The translations under genes and the position numbers were made by a program. The notes beneath the pieces were generated by a model. The model saw only the letters and a program-made list of their open reading frames with translations, did not search any database and was not told the origin of the DNA. This document shows positions 46,701 through 55,361 of a stretch of DNA of 64,000 nt, in pieces. Location: positions 1 through 64,000 of the forward strand of contig JARLGZ010000177.1 of the NCBI GenBank assembly GCA_031292515.1. The letters are read 5' to 3'. This DNA comes from Puia sp. (lineage in GTDB: Bacteria; Bacteroidota; Bacteroidia; Chitinophagales; Chitinophagaceae). Numbering within the stretch: the stretch's first letter is position 1; each line of letters starts with the position of its first letter.

Positions 46701-48798
46701 CCAATACATAAAGCTCGGAAAGCGTCTTACTCGTGCTAAAACGTTGCGCGTCGTAAACGAAAAAGTCGCCCGCATCGCATCCGTCGACAAAAAAGACGGG
46801 ATATTTTCCCGCATTGCTATAATCCGACGGGTCATCGAGATTATATCCCAACGTAGTATTGGAAGAGTGCCCGAAATAAGTCAGGATACCCAGCCCAGTA
46901 TTGAAAAGGGTCGATAGGGAGCTCGCGGTCACCTGCTGAACCTGATCAGCGGTGACCTTGCAAAACGTTGTTACCTTCGCCCCAAAAAGGGTGTCCGAGA
47001 TAATCTGCTGGTACGCGCTCATATCGTTACACAGGATCGTTCCCAGATACGGCTCACTGGCCCCTGTAACATGTACGACATTCTTCATCCATGCCCGCCC
47101 GGCGACCGTATTGGAAGACGCGGCCTGGGCTTGTTCATATTCCACCACTTTGGCAAGATAGATCTCTATCTCGGCGCCCGAAACCACGGAAAGACGGCCA
47201 ATGGGCGTCACGGGGGCTGCATCGACAGGGTTTCCAGCGCTCAGCTTGTTATCAGAAGCAGGATAGCCGTATGTCGGCACCAGATTCAGCCCGTCGGCCA
47301 GCGGGTTATGCGCCTGTTCGCCATAATATTCATAGGTGGAGTAGTCCATCCCATGACCAATCAGGAAGACATACTGCGGCTTGATGGCAAAGACGTTTCG
47401 CGCATATCGTAAAAAATTCTGAATGGCCAGCGGATTCTTCTTGATTCCGAAGCCGAACTGGTCTATCAGTTCATTGACATCATAGATCTGCGCATCCCAG
47501 CTTCCACCCGCCGCCGAACTCCGGTAAGCCTGGTATTCGACGACAGGATTCGCCGCGCTCGTTGCGCTGGTATACAATACCGGATTGCTGATGATGAGAT
47601 AATTGCCTTGAACCGCGGAATTGGTAAAATTCACGAAATTCTTCATAGTCAGGCCCGTGACGGTAGAGATCGTCGAGGGATCCTCATTCACAAGGACCAT
47701 TTTCCGGGTGGACGCAGAACCGGGTAATGCGAAAGACAAAACATTCCCGGTACCTACGACGGCTGTATATCTTGCTCCGGAGCTTAGATCGTATAGGATA
47801 GGCGTAGCGCTGCCGGACACATTAAAATTGCTGATCTGGAGGAAATAGCCGGCGCTTTTGGCAGCCAGCTCAAAATAAAAATTTGACTGCCCCCCGAAAT
47901 TGAATTGCCGGGGATAAGTGAGCTCATAGAAAGAAGCCCGCATCCTGTCCGAGCCTACCGTAGAGTTGTTGATAAATTGAACCGTAGCCGCTCCCCCGGC
48001 AATCGAGGCATTTGGAACGGTGACGGCCCCTTTGAGATCATAAAAACTGTCCATTTCGGAATCGACCAGGACGGCATTGTTTACGGAAAGCTGTACCCGT
48101 CTTAAATCATCGGCACAACCCGCCATTCCATAGTTCAGCGTGGCGTCTGGCCCTCCCGCATAAACGAACAGGTTGGAGAGGTTATCCGCCAGCGGCCCTC
48201 CCGGGTAAATATCCGTCGACGACCACCATTCGCCGATATCATAGGAGGAAGAGTAGATATATTCGCCGACATTGGCCGCGAAACCGGGGTTGATACCACC
48301 TGTCCTGAAATAGTTGCCCGCCTTGTACAGAAAATAGGGTTCCGCCGGTAAGCTATTGCCCGCCACATTATTGGCCGCATCCGTAATATGAAAGGGCGTG
48401 CCCGTTGTATTGACCGTTAAAAAATAAAAAGCCGTGTCCGATTCGAGACTCCAATGCTTGGTATGCTGATAGGCAGGCGAGCGGTAAAGCGGATTATCGG
48501 GCTCCCCGTCATTCATATGTCCCCAGAACTCGATATAATCCGTGCTTCCAAGCGGCCCGCCCGCTACGGTCGTATAGATAGGAACTTCCTTGCCGTTCCT
48601 GAACAGCTGGAAACTCTGGGCATTCACATTGCCCAGTCCCGCCGCGGCCAGCACGCTTTGCGGGATGCGATAGACCCCGTCGGCGCCTACCTTGAATTTA
48701 TAATAGGTCTTGCTGAAGTCAATCCATTCATTATTATAAACCTGGGCATAGGCGCCGATTCCAGCCAGTAAGAGTAATATTGTAAAAACTCTCTTCAT
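43714..48798 (-). CDS. porU2: type IX secretion system C25-family peptidase PorU2
   Basis: 1694 residues with a signal peptide of about 18 residues (ending AYAQ). A gingipain-like C25 peptidase domain is seen with the catalytic His in TYFGHSSN (residue 644) and the Cys in VDGCDAGDFF (residue 674). Long repetitive beta domains follow (CARDB-like about 790-900, several FlgD/Ig-like folds). The C-terminal 90 residues, beginning ISNVMNYPNPFSTSTAF and ending KMYLMR, look like a type IX sorting/FlgD-like domain with GTDMYGSRLANGVYLYHV. PorU-type peptidases remove sorting signals and attach cargo to the surface. PorV2 precedes it by 34 bp in the same orientation. Confidence 0.85.
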   Translation of the reverse strand: MKRVFTILLLLAGIGAYAQVYNNEWIDFSKTYYKFKVGADGVYRIPQSVLAAAGLGNVNAQSFQLFRNGKEVPIYTTVAGGPLGSTDYIEFWGHMNDGEPDNPLYRSPAYQHTKHWSLESDTAFYFLTVNTTGTPFHITDAANNVAGNSLPAEPYFLYKAGNYFRTGGINPGFAANVGEYIYSSSYDIGEWWSSTDIYPGGPLADNLSNLFVYAGGPDATLNYGMAGCADDLRRVQLSVNNAVLVDSEMDSFYDLKGAVTVPNASIAGGAATVQFINNSTVGSDRMRASFYELTYPRQFNFGGQSNFYFELAAKSAGYFLQISNFNVSGSATPILYDLSSGARYTAVVGTGNVLSFALPGSASTRKMVLVNEDPSTISTVTGLTMKNFVNFTNSAVQGNYLIISNPVLYTSATSAANPVVEYQAYRSSAAGGSWDAQIYDVNELIDQFGFGIKKNPLAIQNFLRYARNVFAIKPQYVFLIGHGMDYSTYEYYGEQAHNPLADGLNLVPTYGYPASDNKLSAGNPVDAAPVTPIGRLSVVSGAEIEIYLAKVVEYEQAQAASSNTVAGRAWMKNVVHVTGASEPYLGTILCNDMSAYQQIISDTLFGAKVTTFCKVTADQVQQVTASSLSTLFNTGLGILTYFGHSSNTTLGYNLDDPSDYSNAGKYPVFFVDGCDAGDFFVYDAQRFSTSKTLSELYVLAKERGSIAFVASTHYGIVNYLNIYLSNLYQNIARKDYGKSLGITEADALQGLMNAAPGDFYARLHAEEMTLHGDPSLKFDLQTSLPDYDIEASQVQINPTFVAVSNNSFTVTAHFYNLGKAVNDSISVSFTRKYPNGTSAVIATRKIPGILYDDTLQLVVPIIATRDKGQNYITVVVNSTNTVPEVTLANNTATAGVYIYEDGANPAYPYNYAIINTPTQKLYASTADPLSPSAQYVMQIDTTTLFNSAAMVSRNLTSIGGELEFDPGITYKDSVVYYWRVAKVPAAGSPYTWNGFSFVYIDPSSSLGGSNQSHFYQHTQSTPNGMALDTAGRTWQFTNIVNTLYIRNGVYPTAATQADDNSVSINGDDSRIQAPCGISEIIFNVINPYTFSPWYNGPTGSPGQYGSQPVCGDSRSYDFIYNILDTNQRRNAMQFLDLIPNGYYVVVWNLSYYVSSTNTYASTWAGDTSYLGSGNSMYQRLKDQGFTNIDSFNAPRAFIFLYQKNNQITFTPKSVFSNGISDKITLAQTCYTPDTLGIITSPSFGPAKQWHELHWRGYSLESPSTDSVALQVLGVDTSGNTTPLYQLSQANQDYTISGINAAKYPYVQLKMSVRDTIHATPYQLKYWRVTYDPVPEGALAPNIYLSSQDTLQVGQPLNFGIAFKNISPTPFSDSMRFTMTVTDKNNAVHTITIPKGKVLVSGDTLSVNYKMDTKNYPGQNTLYLDVNPNYAQPEQYTFNNFLYKTFYVKYDTRNPLMDVTFDNTHILNGDIVSARPHIQIKLKSPSQYLLLADTSLIKVQVIFPDGTTHSYSYSSDTLRFTPATSVGNNTATVDFAPSFSTQVNPQGDNYQLIVTGQDESGNTITPYRVGFTVITKPMISNVMNYPNPFSTSTAFVFTLTGIDVPQNMKIQILTITGKIVREITKEELGPLHIGRNITEFKWNGTDMYGSRLANGVYLYHVVTNLDGKSLGKYQSSGDNTNQYFNNGYGKMYLMR

Positions 48799-48832
48799 AA
48801 TATTTGGTTTCTGTTATCGATCAGGTACGGGT

Positions 48833-49939
48833 TTATTTCTTTTTCTTTCTCTTCAGATCTATCCTTATCGAAAAGACATTCGTGTACAAAGGAGCCGATT
48901 GGTTTGCCAGGTTCGTAAACGCATAGTCGATCTGTACATCCCCGATGCGAAAACCCGCTCCGAAACTAGGCTGATAGATCCAGATCTTCTTCTGGTTGGT
49001 AGTATCCTTGTCGTCCAGCGCTTGCTGGAAATTATTCACGCCGGCCCTCACAAAAAAGACATCCTTGAACGCCAGCTCCAGGCCGACCCGCGGATCGATG
49101 CTCACCAGCCGGGAACTCACCACCTCGTCGCGCTGCCCGTCGAAAGTAAGATCCAGATCCGCTTCCGCAAGCAGACTGACCTTTTTGCTGATCCGAAAAT
49201 TATAGGCGCCACCCAATATCAACTGGGGGCTGGTCATCTCGATGGATTTCGTCGGGATTTCATTTCCCGTCAGGGAGAAGACCTCCTTCATCTCATTGTC
49301 CAGGTTAAAAGACCATGCATTAAAAGTGGTCGTGACATCCCGCGCAACGATCCCTACCTTCCACCGGTCGCCCAGGATCTGCGCGGCGGCATCGAATCCA
49401 AAACCCCAGGAAGACGCAAAACTCCCCGCAATCTGGTGAATGATCTTCGCGTTCACCCCTAAATTGATATGGACGTCCTTCTTTAAATCCACCTGCTGCG
49501 CCAGCGACAGAAGAAGCGCATAATCCGCGGAGGAGAAGCTCGTGATATTACTGTAATTGATGCTTCCGTCAGCCTGCACAAGATCCACCGTGTTGGGAAT
49601 ATCGTCAACGGCAAAACGCAGGAGCGTGACCCCCAGCGTCCTCTTATTGTCTTTTAAAGGCAATACCAGGTTGGCGAAATCGTATTTGCCGATCCCCGCA
49701 TAGTAATCCGCATGCATCACATTAAACTGGGGATCCTTGATCCCTGCCAGGGCGGCGGGATTCCAATAGCCGGCGGTCCCGTCGGAAACAGAAGCGACCT
49801 GCGCCGCACCCATCGCCATCCCCCTGGCGCCGGCGCCAATATTTAAAAATTCGTTGGAGTACTTCAGAAATTGAGCGGATGCCGCGCTGCCAAACAGCAC
49901 ACCAATTAGGGTTAATAATAAGGAGTAAAATCGCGTCAT
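48833..49939 (-). CDS. porV2: PorV/PorQ-family outer-membrane protein PorV2
   Basis: 368 residues from ATG 49937-49939, with a signal peptide ending SAASAQ. The family pattern FLNIGAGARGMAMGAAQVA, GTAGYWNPAALAG, FNVMHADYYAGIGKYDFANLV and the FadL-like beta-barrel (UPF0164) are clear; the C-terminus is a terminal strand followed by KRKKKK. PorV-type barrels carry type IX substrates to the sortase at the outer membrane. It is immediately upstream of porU2, making a self-contained shuttle/sortase pair. Confidence 0.85.
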   Translation of the reverse strand: MTRFYSLLLTLIGVLFGSAASAQFLKYSNEFLNIGAGARGMAMGAAQVASVSDGTAGYWNPAALAGIKDPQFNVMHADYYAGIGKYDFANLVLPLKDNKRTLGVTLLRFAVDDIPNTVDLVQADGSINYSNITSFSSADYALLLSLAQQVDLKKDVHINLGVNAKIIHQIAGSFASSWGFGFDAAAQILGDRWKVGIVARDVTTTFNAWSFNLDNEMKEVFSLTGNEIPTKSIEMTSPQLILGGAYNFRISKKVSLLAEADLDLTFDGQRDEVVSSRLVSIDPRVGLELAFKDVFFVRAGVNNFQQALDDKDTTNQKKIWIYQPSFGAGFRIGDVQIDYAFTNLANQSAPLYTNVFSIRIDLKRKKKK

Positions 49940-50434
49940 CTGCCTGTTATTTGACCTTACAGCCGCCAGATGAGACCGCCCCTGCATCGTATTCAACATA
50001 AGCCCTTGGTTATGGTTTTTCGTGGAAATGATAGGCTCATTCCAACGATTTCAACGGTACGGGGTCACTCATCATGAATCTGAAAAGCAATTTTTGTTTA
50101 GACTATTTCTCTAAGGATATTGGCGGCTTCCCCTCCCGGTGTTCATCACGGCTCAAGACCGGAACGGAAATGCCTGATTTACCCTAACGCTCTTTTATTC
50201 AGATTATTGTACCCCTTATTATTGAGATTATTGCGCCTTTCCTGAAAGTAGAGGGAATCCATTATTTTTGCGCAGGCCGGGATTTTCCTTTACCCACAGC
50301 AGGTCGTGGCCAACCGTCCGGAAAGTGCCAATCGTGCCGGAAGAATAGCCGGTCTCCGTTATATCCGGGGATAAATAAAGGAATGCCGGAGAGCAGCAAA
50401 TCCGTCCCAGCTCGACAAACAATTGATTATCAAC
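49940..50434. other. porV2-tyrS divergent intergenic region
   Basis: 495 bp without a gene. It contains the tyrS promoter (50238-50270) and a probable leader of about 160 bases. No clear porV2 promoter or leader peptide was found, and no structured element was seen. Confidence 0.5.
50238..50270 (+). promoter_or_regulatory. tyrS promoter
   Basis: TTTCC at 50238-50242, a 20-base gap and TATTTTTG at 50263-50270, an exact -7 box of the Bacteroidota type. Confidence 0.55.
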
Positions 50435-51814
50435 ATGAATCTTACGCAGAAATACATGAACCAGATGCAGAAAGACAACAGCCCGGCGCAACAGGACAAA
50501 AACCCGACACAAGAGTACAACAACCTGATACCGCAACAAGCCGGTCTCATAAAAGAACTGACCTGGAGAGGCATGATCCAGGACATCATGCCTGGCACGG
50601 AAGAACACCTGGCCAAAGGGATGACAACCGGGTATATCGGTTTTGATCCGACCGCAGACAGCCTTCATATCGGCAGCCTGGTCCCCATCCTGCTTCTTGT
50701 ACACCTCCAGAAAGCCGGACATAAACCCATCGCACTCGTCGGTGGCGCCACGGGAATGGTAGGCGACCCCTCCGGCAAAAGCGAAGAGCGAAATCTGCTT
50801 AGCGAAGACTTGCTGGCGCATAACCTGGCCGGTGTAAAGAAGCAACTGGAACAATATCTCGATTTCGATCCTTCCAGGCCCAACGCCGCGGAGATGGCCA
50901 ACAACTACGATTGGTTCAGGGAGATGAGCTTTCTCACCTTTATCCGGGATATCGGCAAACACATCACCGTCAATTACATGAGCGCCAAAGACAGCGTAAA
51001 GAAGCGGCTCGAGGGAGACAATGGCATGAGCTTTACCGAGTTCACCTACCAACTCGTACAAGGCTATGACTTCTACTGGCTTTATACCCACAAAAATTGC
51101 AGCCTACAGATGGGCGGAAGCGACCAGTGGGGCAATATCACGACCGGCACCGAACTCATCCGGAGGAAGTCCGGCGGAACGGCCTTTGCCTTTACCTGCC
51201 CCCTGATTACAAAGGCGGATGGCGGGAAGTTTGGGAAAACAGAAAAAGGGAATATCTGGCTCTCGGCCGAAAAGACCCCCCCCTTCCAGTTTTACCAGTT
51301 CTGGCTGAACGCAACCGACGCAGATGCCGAGAAATGGATCCGGATCTTTACCTTCCTCGATCAGCCGACGATTGAAACCCTCATCACACGCCACCGGGAA
51401 CAACCGGAAGGAAGACATCTTCAAAAGACCCTCGCCCGGGAGATCACCAGCTTCGTACACGGGGAAGAAGAATACAAAAAGGCGGTCGCTACGACCGAAA
51501 AAATATTCGCCGACCAATCGGCGGCCGCCGAATCCCTGACGGAACAAGACCTCGAATCGATGGAGGGAGTAAAAATCGACTATGCGGCGGAGAAACTGGC
51601 AGCCGGGACCGACATCGTCACCTTCCTCGCCGAGACAGGTATCCTCCCCAGCAAGGGTGAGGCCCGGAAACTTGTCCAGGGCGGCGGCGTCAGTATCAAC
51701 CGGAAGAAAGTTGACAGCCTGCAGCTGATCCTCGATAAAGGCATCCTGCTCCACGGGAAATACCTGATGGTGCAAAAAGGGAAGCGCAATTTCTACCTGG
51801 TAAGGGTTATATGA
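50435..51814 (+). CDS. tyrS: tyrosyl-tRNA synthetase
   Basis: 459 residues from ATG 50435; further ATGs at 50456 and 50465 are possible. The catalytic core begins around residue 38 (LIKELTWRGMIQDIMPGTEE). It shows YIGFDPTADSLHIGSLVPI (HIGH-type motif), ALVGGATGMVGDPSGK, YDFYWLY, MGGSDQWGNITTG and the KMSKS-type GGKFGKTEKGNIWL; a C-terminal S4 RNA-binding domain covers about 395-459. It charges tRNA-Tyr. The first 37 residues are a Gln/Asn-rich low-complexity extension not expected in the family, and may be untranslated. Confidence 0.94.
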   Translation: MNLTQKYMNQMQKDNSPAQQDKNPTQEYNNLIPQQAGLIKELTWRGMIQDIMPGTEEHLAKGMTTGYIGFDPTADSLHIGSLVPILLLVHLQKAGHKPIALVGGATGMVGDPSGKSEERNLLSEDLLAHNLAGVKKQLEQYLDFDPSRPNAAEMANNYDWFREMSFLTFIRDIGKHITVNYMSAKDSVKKRLEGDNGMSFTEFTYQLVQGYDFYWLYTHKNCSLQMGGSDQWGNITTGTELIRRKSGGTAFAFTCPLITKADGGKFGKTEKGNIWLSAEKTPPFQFYQFWLNATDADAEKWIRIFTFLDQPTIETLITRHREQPEGRHLQKTLAREITSFVHGEEEYKKAVATTEKIFADQSAAAESLTEQDLESMEGVKIDYAAEKLAAGTDIVTFLAETGILPSKGEARKLVQGGGVSINRKKVDSLQLILDKGILLHGKYLMVQKGKRNFYLVRVI

Positions 51815-51849
51815 GCAGCCCCGCCGGTCAATAAAGCTCGATGTAACGG

Positions 51850-53436
51850 TCAGCTGTTCAGCAGCGCGGGCCGTTCGTTATAGACTTTCAGCACGAATTC
51901 GCCGAACAGCGTGTTGGCCCAGGCAAACCATTTTCTCGAGAACTTAGCAGGGTCGTCTTTATGAAATGACTCATGCATGAAGCCGGTTCCGGCATGACTA
52001 TTTTGAAGCATCTTAAGACATGACGCGATCTCCTGGGAATCGCGGCTCGTCAGCCCGCGCACGATAATACTTATCGGCCAGATCATATCCACGCCTACAT
52101 GGGGGCCACCGATCCCCTCCCCGGCCTTTCCCTTGAAGAAGAAAGGATTGGCCTCGCTCAACACCATATGACGGGTGTTCTGGTAGACCGCATACCCGCG
52201 TTTATCGATATTCAGCACGGACAGATCCCCGGTGAAATCCGTCGATTGCAGATAAGGCAGCGCCAGCAGGCTGGGGACATTGGCATCATCCATAAAAGTA
52301 TGGTTGCCGAACCCATCCACTTCATAGGCGAAGACCTCGCCGAAAACAGGATGTGTCACGATCCCATGATCCTTTATGGCATTTGTCAAATCATCGATCA
52401 GCTTGTAGGCGGTGGTGTCTGCCTCCTGTCCATGAACTCCCGTAGCCTGGAATAGCGCACGCAGGTTGAACAGGCTGCTCAGCGCAAACAAGTTGGAAGG
52501 GATCAGGAAGGGATAGATCGTCGCATCATCACTGGGGCGGAACATCGAATGGATCAGCCCAACTTTCTTCGTCGGGTAGCCATAGCCGCCCATCGGGATG
52601 CTGTCGGTGGCATATTGTGAATTGCGTTGAAAGGTGTAAGGTCCCCTGCCGCCTTTTCTCTGCTGGTCGCGGAATGTCTTCACGATCAATGCCATCGCCT
52701 CCTGCCACCTCGCGTTAAAAGCGGATAGATCCCCCGTCTGTTTCCAATAAGCGTGACTGAGCCGGATGGGATAACAGAGGCTGTCGATCTCCCATTTCCG
52801 CTCATGGATCCCGGCCTTCATATCCGTCACATCCGTGCGCTTCCATTCGCTGATCTTGTTCTCGTCCTTATAAAAAGCGTTAGCATAAGGATCCCGCAGG
52901 ATGCAGGTGACTTGCCTGTGAACAACGCCTTTGATCAGTTGCTGCAAAGGCTTGTCTTCCTTGCATAAAGACAGATAGGGCCAGACCTGCGCGCTGCTGT
53001 CCCTCAGCCACATCGCATCGATATCTCCCGTAATGACATAGGTATCGGGCTCTCCGCCCATCATCTCAAAATCCACTGTCGTATCCAGCGTATTTGGAAA
53101 ACAATTCCCGAACAGCCATCCGATCTCCTTGTTACCGATATCCCTTTGAACATTTGCAATCGTCTTTTCGACCACCACGCTCCGGAACTTACGCTGGCCT
53201 TCCGCGATCCTAACCACCGGAAAACCTGCTATTCCCGGTAACTCCTCAGTTCCCAAACCTGCCTCCCCCGCCAAACCCACAGCTCCCGGACCCTCCGACC
53301 CCAAACCGGCAAGCCCCGATAAGCCCTTTACTCCCGGGAAACCCGCCCGGTTCGTCGCTCCCGCCAGGGAACGCTTGGTAATAAAAAGTCCGGCTGTCGC
53401 GAATGATCCCTGTCTTATAAATTTTTTACGATCCAT
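51850..53436 (-). CDS. GH125 exo-alpha-1,6-mannosidase, exported
   Basis: 528 residues. The N-terminus MDRKKFIRQGSFATAGLFIT looks like a Tat/Sec-like signal. After it, residues 28-75 form an unusual collagen-like segment (G-x-x repeats, GFPGVKGLSGLAGLGSEGP). The GH125 domain then has IGWLFGNCFPNTLDTTVDF, DAMWLRDSSAQVWPYL, HSMFRPSDDATIYPF (acid Asp region) and FKGKAGEGIGGPHVG (base Glu region). The family cleaves alpha-1,6-mannosides in a metal-independent way, probably on N-glycan or yeast mannan fragments. It follows the permease gene on the same strand, but that link is weak. Confidence 0.85.
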   Translation of the reverse strand: MDRKKFIRQGSFATAGLFITKRSLAGATNRAGFPGVKGLSGLAGLGSEGPGAVGLAGEAGLGTEELPGIAGFPVVRIAEGQRKFRSVVVEKTIANVQRDIGNKEIGWLFGNCFPNTLDTTVDFEMMGGEPDTYVITGDIDAMWLRDSSAQVWPYLSLCKEDKPLQQLIKGVVHRQVTCILRDPYANAFYKDENKISEWKRTDVTDMKAGIHERKWEIDSLCYPIRLSHAYWKQTGDLSAFNARWQEAMALIVKTFRDQQRKGGRGPYTFQRNSQYATDSIPMGGYGYPTKKVGLIHSMFRPSDDATIYPFLIPSNLFALSSLFNLRALFQATGVHGQEADTTAYKLIDDLTNAIKDHGIVTHPVFGEVFAYEVDGFGNHTFMDDANVPSLLALPYLQSTDFTGDLSVLNIDKRGYAVYQNTRHMVLSEANPFFFKGKAGEGIGGPHVGVDMIWPISIIVRGLTSRDSQEIASCLKMLQNSHAGTGFMHESFHKDDPAKFSRKWFAWANTLFGEFVLKVYNERPALLNS

Positions 53437-53630
53437 AGTGGCAAGTTGTAAAGCTTTTTAAAAAAGATAAATTTATAAAGATTTCTTCCACAGAACTAAA
53501 ATAGTTATATAGCTCACACCCGCTTTTCTTCTTTCTAAAAATGCACAATCGTCTATGGAATTTGGCAAATCGAAGCCATCCCCGCCAAATTGCTCCCTGT
53601 CCCTGATGCCTATCATTCCCCAGACTCTTC

Positions 53631-53678
53631 GTTCTTAAGTCTCCTTGTTCCTTAGTCTTCTTGTTCCTTAGTCCCCTT
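53631..53678. repeat. 16-bp tandem repeat x3 across a stop codon
   Basis: Three adjacent copies of GTTC-TTAGTCT-CTT (53631-53646, 53647-53662, 53663-53678). The permease stop (53652-53654) is in the middle copy, so the C-terminal GTKEQED is encoded by repeat DNA. The 16-base period shifts frame at each copy. Confidence 0.7.
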
Positions 53679-55160
53679 TTCCTTTAGCCATAAACCTCTC
53701 ATACTATAATAAACGACCACCCCTGCTGCCGCCAGGAATAATCCCAGCAAGGCCACCCACCCGGTGGAAACCAACACGAACAACCAGATCGACACCGAAA
53801 GAACGACGGGCAGCGGATACAGCCACATCCTGAAAGGAATCCTGGTATTACCGGCGCCCGGACTGCTTCCCGCCGGATCTCTTCTTCCGACCCTCACTCC
53901 TGCCTTGCCCCTCACCTCGTCGTCAACCTTCACCCCTTCCCCAGCAGTCACTCCTGCCTCGACTCCAGCCCCGGCTCCCGCCCCTTCTTCACCCCCTGCG
54001 ACAGCCGCCTTCTTTCGCTTCTCCCGCAACAGCACCGTCCCGATGGCCTGTGCCACGAATTGCACCAGGATCCGCATGGCCAGTATCGCGCTGATGACTT
54101 CCGATAGCTTGAACAGAAGGCTGAAAACGAAACCCAGCGCCCCTATAAACAACAACGATATATAAGGAAATTCCTTCGTCGGATGCAGCCTGGCGAACCA
54201 GGGGAAGAAAGCCCCGTCGGCCGCCGCGGCATAAGGCACCCTCGAATATCCCAGGACGACCGCAAACAGCGAGGCAAAGGCTATCCACAAGACCAGCATC
54301 GTGGCAATCATAGCCATACGATGGCCATATACCCTCTCCATAAAGGTGCTGACGATGAATTTCGAATGCATCGCCTCCTGCCAGGGTACGACCCCGACAA
54401 TCCCGAGATTCATAAAAATATAGAGGGCAGCGATACCGAATATGGAAATAAAAATACTGCGCGGAATATTCTTACCCGGGTTCCGGATCTCACCGCCCAG
54501 GTGACAGACATTATAATACCCCAGATAGCTATAGATGGTCTTTACCGAAGACTGGCCGAGCAAGATCAAAAATGACATACTGAAAATCGACGCCCCCCCC
54601 TGCGCGGGCAGACAACTGTAAGACACCTGTCGATGGGTGAACCCGCTGATGATGATCCAGCAGATAGTGATAATGACACCCGCCCAAAGCAGGACGGAAA
54701 TCCTGCCGATCGTCCGGATGTTGCGGTATAACAACAAAACGATCAGGATCACCACCGAGCCGGAAACGACCTTCGAAGCAACAGGACCCAGGGGAATCAG
54801 ATACCCGAAATACTGCGCAAAGCCGATGGCTCCCGAGGCCACCACCAGCGGCGCCTGCAGACAGGTCTGCCAGACAAAAAGAAAAGACAGCAGCGGGCCA
54901 TATTTACTCCCGTAACCCTGTTTCAGGAAATTATAGCTACCACCCGCCAGCGGATAGGCCGCGCCTAACTCGCTCCAGATCATCCCGTCGATCAGCGCTG
55001 TGACGGCGCCGAATACCCAGGCCCAGAGAAAGACCTTCCTCCCGAAAATCCCGATCACCAGCGGCATCGTGACAAAAGGCCCGATCCCGACCATATCGAT
55101 CATATTGATAGAAGTAGCCTGGAGTAAACCGATCTCCCTTTTTAAATGTGGTAAAGCCAT
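53652..55160 (-). CDS. APC-superfamily amino-acid permease
   Basis: 502 residues from ATG 55158-55160 (MALPHLKREIGLLQATSINMIDMVGIGPF); codons upstream are not convincing. About twelve transmembrane helices. The APC motif NMIDMVGIGPFV in helix 1, LGAAYPLAGGSYNFLKQGYG after helix 2 and GGEIRNPGKNIPRS in the middle loop are typical of the basic-amino-acid/polyamine or LAT-like group. Residues about 383-438, just before the last helices, are a Gly/Ala/Glu/Val-rich low-complexity insertion. The C-terminal tail comes from a 16-bp tandem repeat. Substrate unknown. Confidence 0.85.
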   Translation of the reverse strand: MALPHLKREIGLLQATSINMIDMVGIGPFVTMPLVIGIFGRKVFLWAWVFGAVTALIDGMIWSELGAAYPLAGGSYNFLKQGYGSKYGPLLSFLFVWQTCLQAPLVVASGAIGFAQYFGYLIPLGPVASKVVSGSVVILIVLLLYRNIRTIGRISVLLWAGVIITICWIIISGFTHRQVSYSCLPAQGGASIFSMSFLILLGQSSVKTIYSYLGYYNVCHLGGEIRNPGKNIPRSIFISIFGIAALYIFMNLGIVGVVPWQEAMHSKFIVSTFMERVYGHRMAMIATMLVLWIAFASLFAVVLGYSRVPYAAAADGAFFPWFARLHPTKEFPYISLLFIGALGFVFSLLFKLSEVISAILAMRILVQFVAQAIGTVLLREKRKKAAVAGGEEGAGAGAGVEAGVTAGEGVKVDDEVRGKAGVRVGRRDPAGSSPGAGNTRIPFRMWLYPLPVVLSVSIWLFVLVSTGWVALLGLFLAAAGVVVYYSMRGLWLKEKGTKEQED

Positions 55161-55361
55161 ACTTTCAAACCTGATGATAATAACTGCCTGGTGAAACAAC
55201 TCCCCCGGGCCTGCCCCCGCAATCAATATTCCAATCTGACACCGACGGCTCGTCTTCGATAATACACCATATAACTAATGTAGAGAAAAATAGTTGTCGT
55301 GCCGCCTGATAAACTTTGGGCAAGCCTTTCCTACCCGGGATATTGTATCTTTACTGCATAC

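Noticed and set aside
50228-51091. Minus-strand open frame of about 290 codons opposite tyrS
   Set aside because: The tyrS motifs are unmistakable on the other strand and this frame has no recognisable domain.
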